Shown: in pieces, positions 14,403-15,312 of the stretch
How the letters are laid out: every line of letters starts with the position of its first letter
Position numbering within the stretch: the first letter of the stretch is position 1
Assembly (NCBI GenBank): GCA_022709605.1
Contig: JAKLIM010000042.1
Coordinates: 1 to 15,312 of the forward strand
Length of the DNA stretch: 15,312 bases
Direction: 5' to 3'
Origin: Bacteroidota bacterium
GTDB lineage: Bacteria; Bacteroidota; Bacteroidia; Bacteroidales; Paludibacteraceae
Notes under the pieces: model-generated
What the model was told of the DNA's origin: nothing
Seen by the model: the letters and a program-made list of their open reading frames with translations, nothing else
Database searches by the model: none
Translations under genes and position numbers: made by a program

Positions 14403-15017
14403 ATGGGAAAGCCTATACAAACTCAGGAAAGAAAGCGGGTTGCCATAATAGGTGATGGTAAAACAGAAATCGCATATATCGAATCGTTGAAAATAGCTTT
14501 CAGAGAGAAATTATCTGATTATTCCTTACAACCCCGTTTACCAAAAGATTCTTCGGTAAAAGAATTAGAAAGGTTTATTGTGAATAATCTGGTCTATGAT
14601 AAAGTCCTGTGTATTATTGATATGGATACAAAGTTGAGAGATCAGGTAGAAATGACAAAGTATATGCAATTAAAATACAAGTACCGGAAAAATAAAAATG
14701 TATTATTTTACGAAACACATCCATGTACCGAATTGTGGTTTTATTATCATTTTCAATACACTACTGCTGAATTTGGTAAGTATGAACCGGATCTTAAAAG
14801 AATGCTTGAAAAGAAAATTCCCGGTTATGAGAAGAAACACCCATACTGTACACATCAATATATGCTGAAAAGCGGGGGAAATTTAGAAACAGCAATTATC
14901 AATGGTCGTAAATCAATAGATTCTAAAAACACTGATGATAGAAATTATACTTATTCGGAAATGGATCATTTTTTTGAGGAAATTGGAATTGTTGAAAAGC
15001 GGGAGGATAAAAAATAA
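14403..15017 (+). CDS. RloB-family protein, AbiLii-like TOPRIM-type effector
   Basis: This 204-residue protein has the RloB pattern. GDGKTEIAYIESL (17-29, with E22 as the first acidic residue) is followed by VLCIIDMD (68-75, D73 and D75) and then HPCTELWFYYHF (106-117), the counterpart of NPCFELWFLLHF in other RloB proteins. The E...DxD layout is that of a TOPRIM-like metal-binding site, so a nuclease role is plausible. In AbiL/RloAB loci RloB is the likely effector held in check or activated by the ATPase encoded just upstream (3-nt gap, no separate promoter). The length is normal and all key residues are present. The start ATG at 14403 follows the ATPase stop closely, consistent with translational coupling. 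The family call is strong; the cellular target is unknown. Confidence 0.87.
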   Translation: MGKPIQTQERKRVAIIGDGKTEIAYIESLKIAFREKLSDYSLQPRLPKDSSVKELERFIVNNLVYDKVLCIIDMDTKLRDQVEMTKYMQLKYKYRKNKNVLFYETHPCTELWFYYHFQYTTAEFGKYEPDLKRMLEKKIPGYEKKHPYCTHQYMLKSGGNLETAIINGRKSIDSKNTDDRNYTYSEMDHFFEEIGIVEKREDKK

Positions 15018-15087
15018 TGATGTAAGCCCCATGGAAATACATTGTCAATATTGATTTACTGAAATTGCCAAAACTGCATTTTGGAAG

Positions 15088-15097
15088 GTTTATAAAC
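15088..15097. promoter_or_regulatory. Perfect 10-bp palindrome GTTTATAAAC
   Basis: It sits 24 nt before the ATG of the gene cut by the window edge. It could be an operator half or a chance AT-rich palindrome. Confidence 0.25.
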
Positions 15098-15121
15098 TAC
15101 ATTAAATAAAAGTATCTGCCT

Positions 15122-15312
15122 ATGCCGGGTAATCAGCTCAATATGGCAACTGACGAAATGGTGGCATTGGCACTTTTGAAAACAGGTGAACTTTGGATAG
15201 AACGACAGCCGCGTGGTGACTCTGCTGTAGCAACCATAGTGATACCTGTGGAGGATGCAACCACCGATGATGTGCTTGGTGTTTATCTGTTCGCTAAAAG
15301 GGCAGATGGCAG
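15122..15312 (+). CDS. Partial gene at window edge, unrecognised
   Basis: An open frame starts with ATG at 15122 (an in-frame TAA lies at 15107-15109) and runs off the end of the window. The 63 complete codons start MPGNQLNMATDEMVALALLK, then GELWIERQPRGDSAVATIVIPVEDATTDDVLGVYLF. There is no signal peptide or recognisable domain. Alternating hydrophobic segments suggest beta structure. Codon use is richer in G and C than in the RloB gene before it, so it may belong to a different, more native block. ATG at 15143 is an alternative start. Confidence 0.55.
   Translation, partial: MPGNQLNMATDEMVALALLKTGELWIERQPRGDSAVATIVIPVEDATTDDVLGVYLFAKRADG

Noticed and set aside
13131..15017. PARIS, Septu or retron defence system
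   Set aside because: The partner of the ATPase has RloB motifs, not DUF4435 or HNH, and no reverse transcriptase or structured retron RNA is present.

Overview
The window looks like a chromosomal segment of a Bacteroidota bacterium, probably a polysaccharide-degrading Bacteroidales or Marinilabiliales relative. It is AT-rich, and several genes are preceded by the Bacteroidota -7 element TAnnTTTG rather than E. coli-type promoters. Secreted proteins carry short signal peptides ending in AQ. The two largest genes are secreted glycoside hydrolases of the GH2 and GH106 types, and the GC-rich hairpin repeats (CCCCC-TTC-GGGGG and relatives) are of a kind scattered through Bacteroidota genomes. No SusC/SusD genes, rRNA, tRNA or complete transposase were seen.

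Left part (1-6500). A small GxxExxY protein gene (148-555, minus) sits between two 42-nt direct repeats (1-42 and 661-702), the right one only 8 nt past the stop of a GH106-type gene. Next comes a two-gene minus-strand unit, a GH2 beta-galactosidase-type enzyme (3615-6440) followed by the GH106 alpha-L-rhamnosidase-type enzyme (711-3497). Together they would trim galactosyl and rhamnosyl residues from a plant- or algal-type polysaccharide in the periplasm. A GC-rich repeat lies between them and supplies the stop codon of the GH2 gene. A related sequence is embedded in frame just after the signal peptide of the GH106 gene.

Middle (6440-8425). A 757-nt divergent intergenic region holds eight head-to-tail copies of a degenerate 42-bp unit. 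It is followed by a plus-strand pair encoding a coiled-coil protein with an internal J-domain-like HPD segment and a small stand-alone HIRAN-domain protein. Another CCCCTAAAGGGG hairpin repeat joins these two genes.

Right part (8426-15312). This is a more AT-rich accessory region with a defence flavour. It contains a RecB-like nuclease fused to a DUF2075/Schlafen-group-3 helicase (8512-10488) and, 1 nt later, an ORF resembling only the C-terminal half of HpaII-family restriction endonucleases (10490-11089). A field of decayed palindromes follows, then two hypothetical genes, one cytosolic and one exported. Last comes a complete AAA ATPase + RloB pair of the AbiL/RloAB abortive-infection type (13131-15017), with an inverted repeat over its predicted promoter. 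The window ends inside an unrecognised gene that begins at about 15122.

The observations I rate highest are the eight-copy 42-bp repeat array, the truncated HpaII-like ORF abutting the nuclease-helicase gene, the coding-end takeover by GC-rich repeats, the GxxExxY cassette with its direct repeats, and the operator-like palindrome before the RloAB pair. All family assignments come from reading motifs and from memory of the families; no database search was run.
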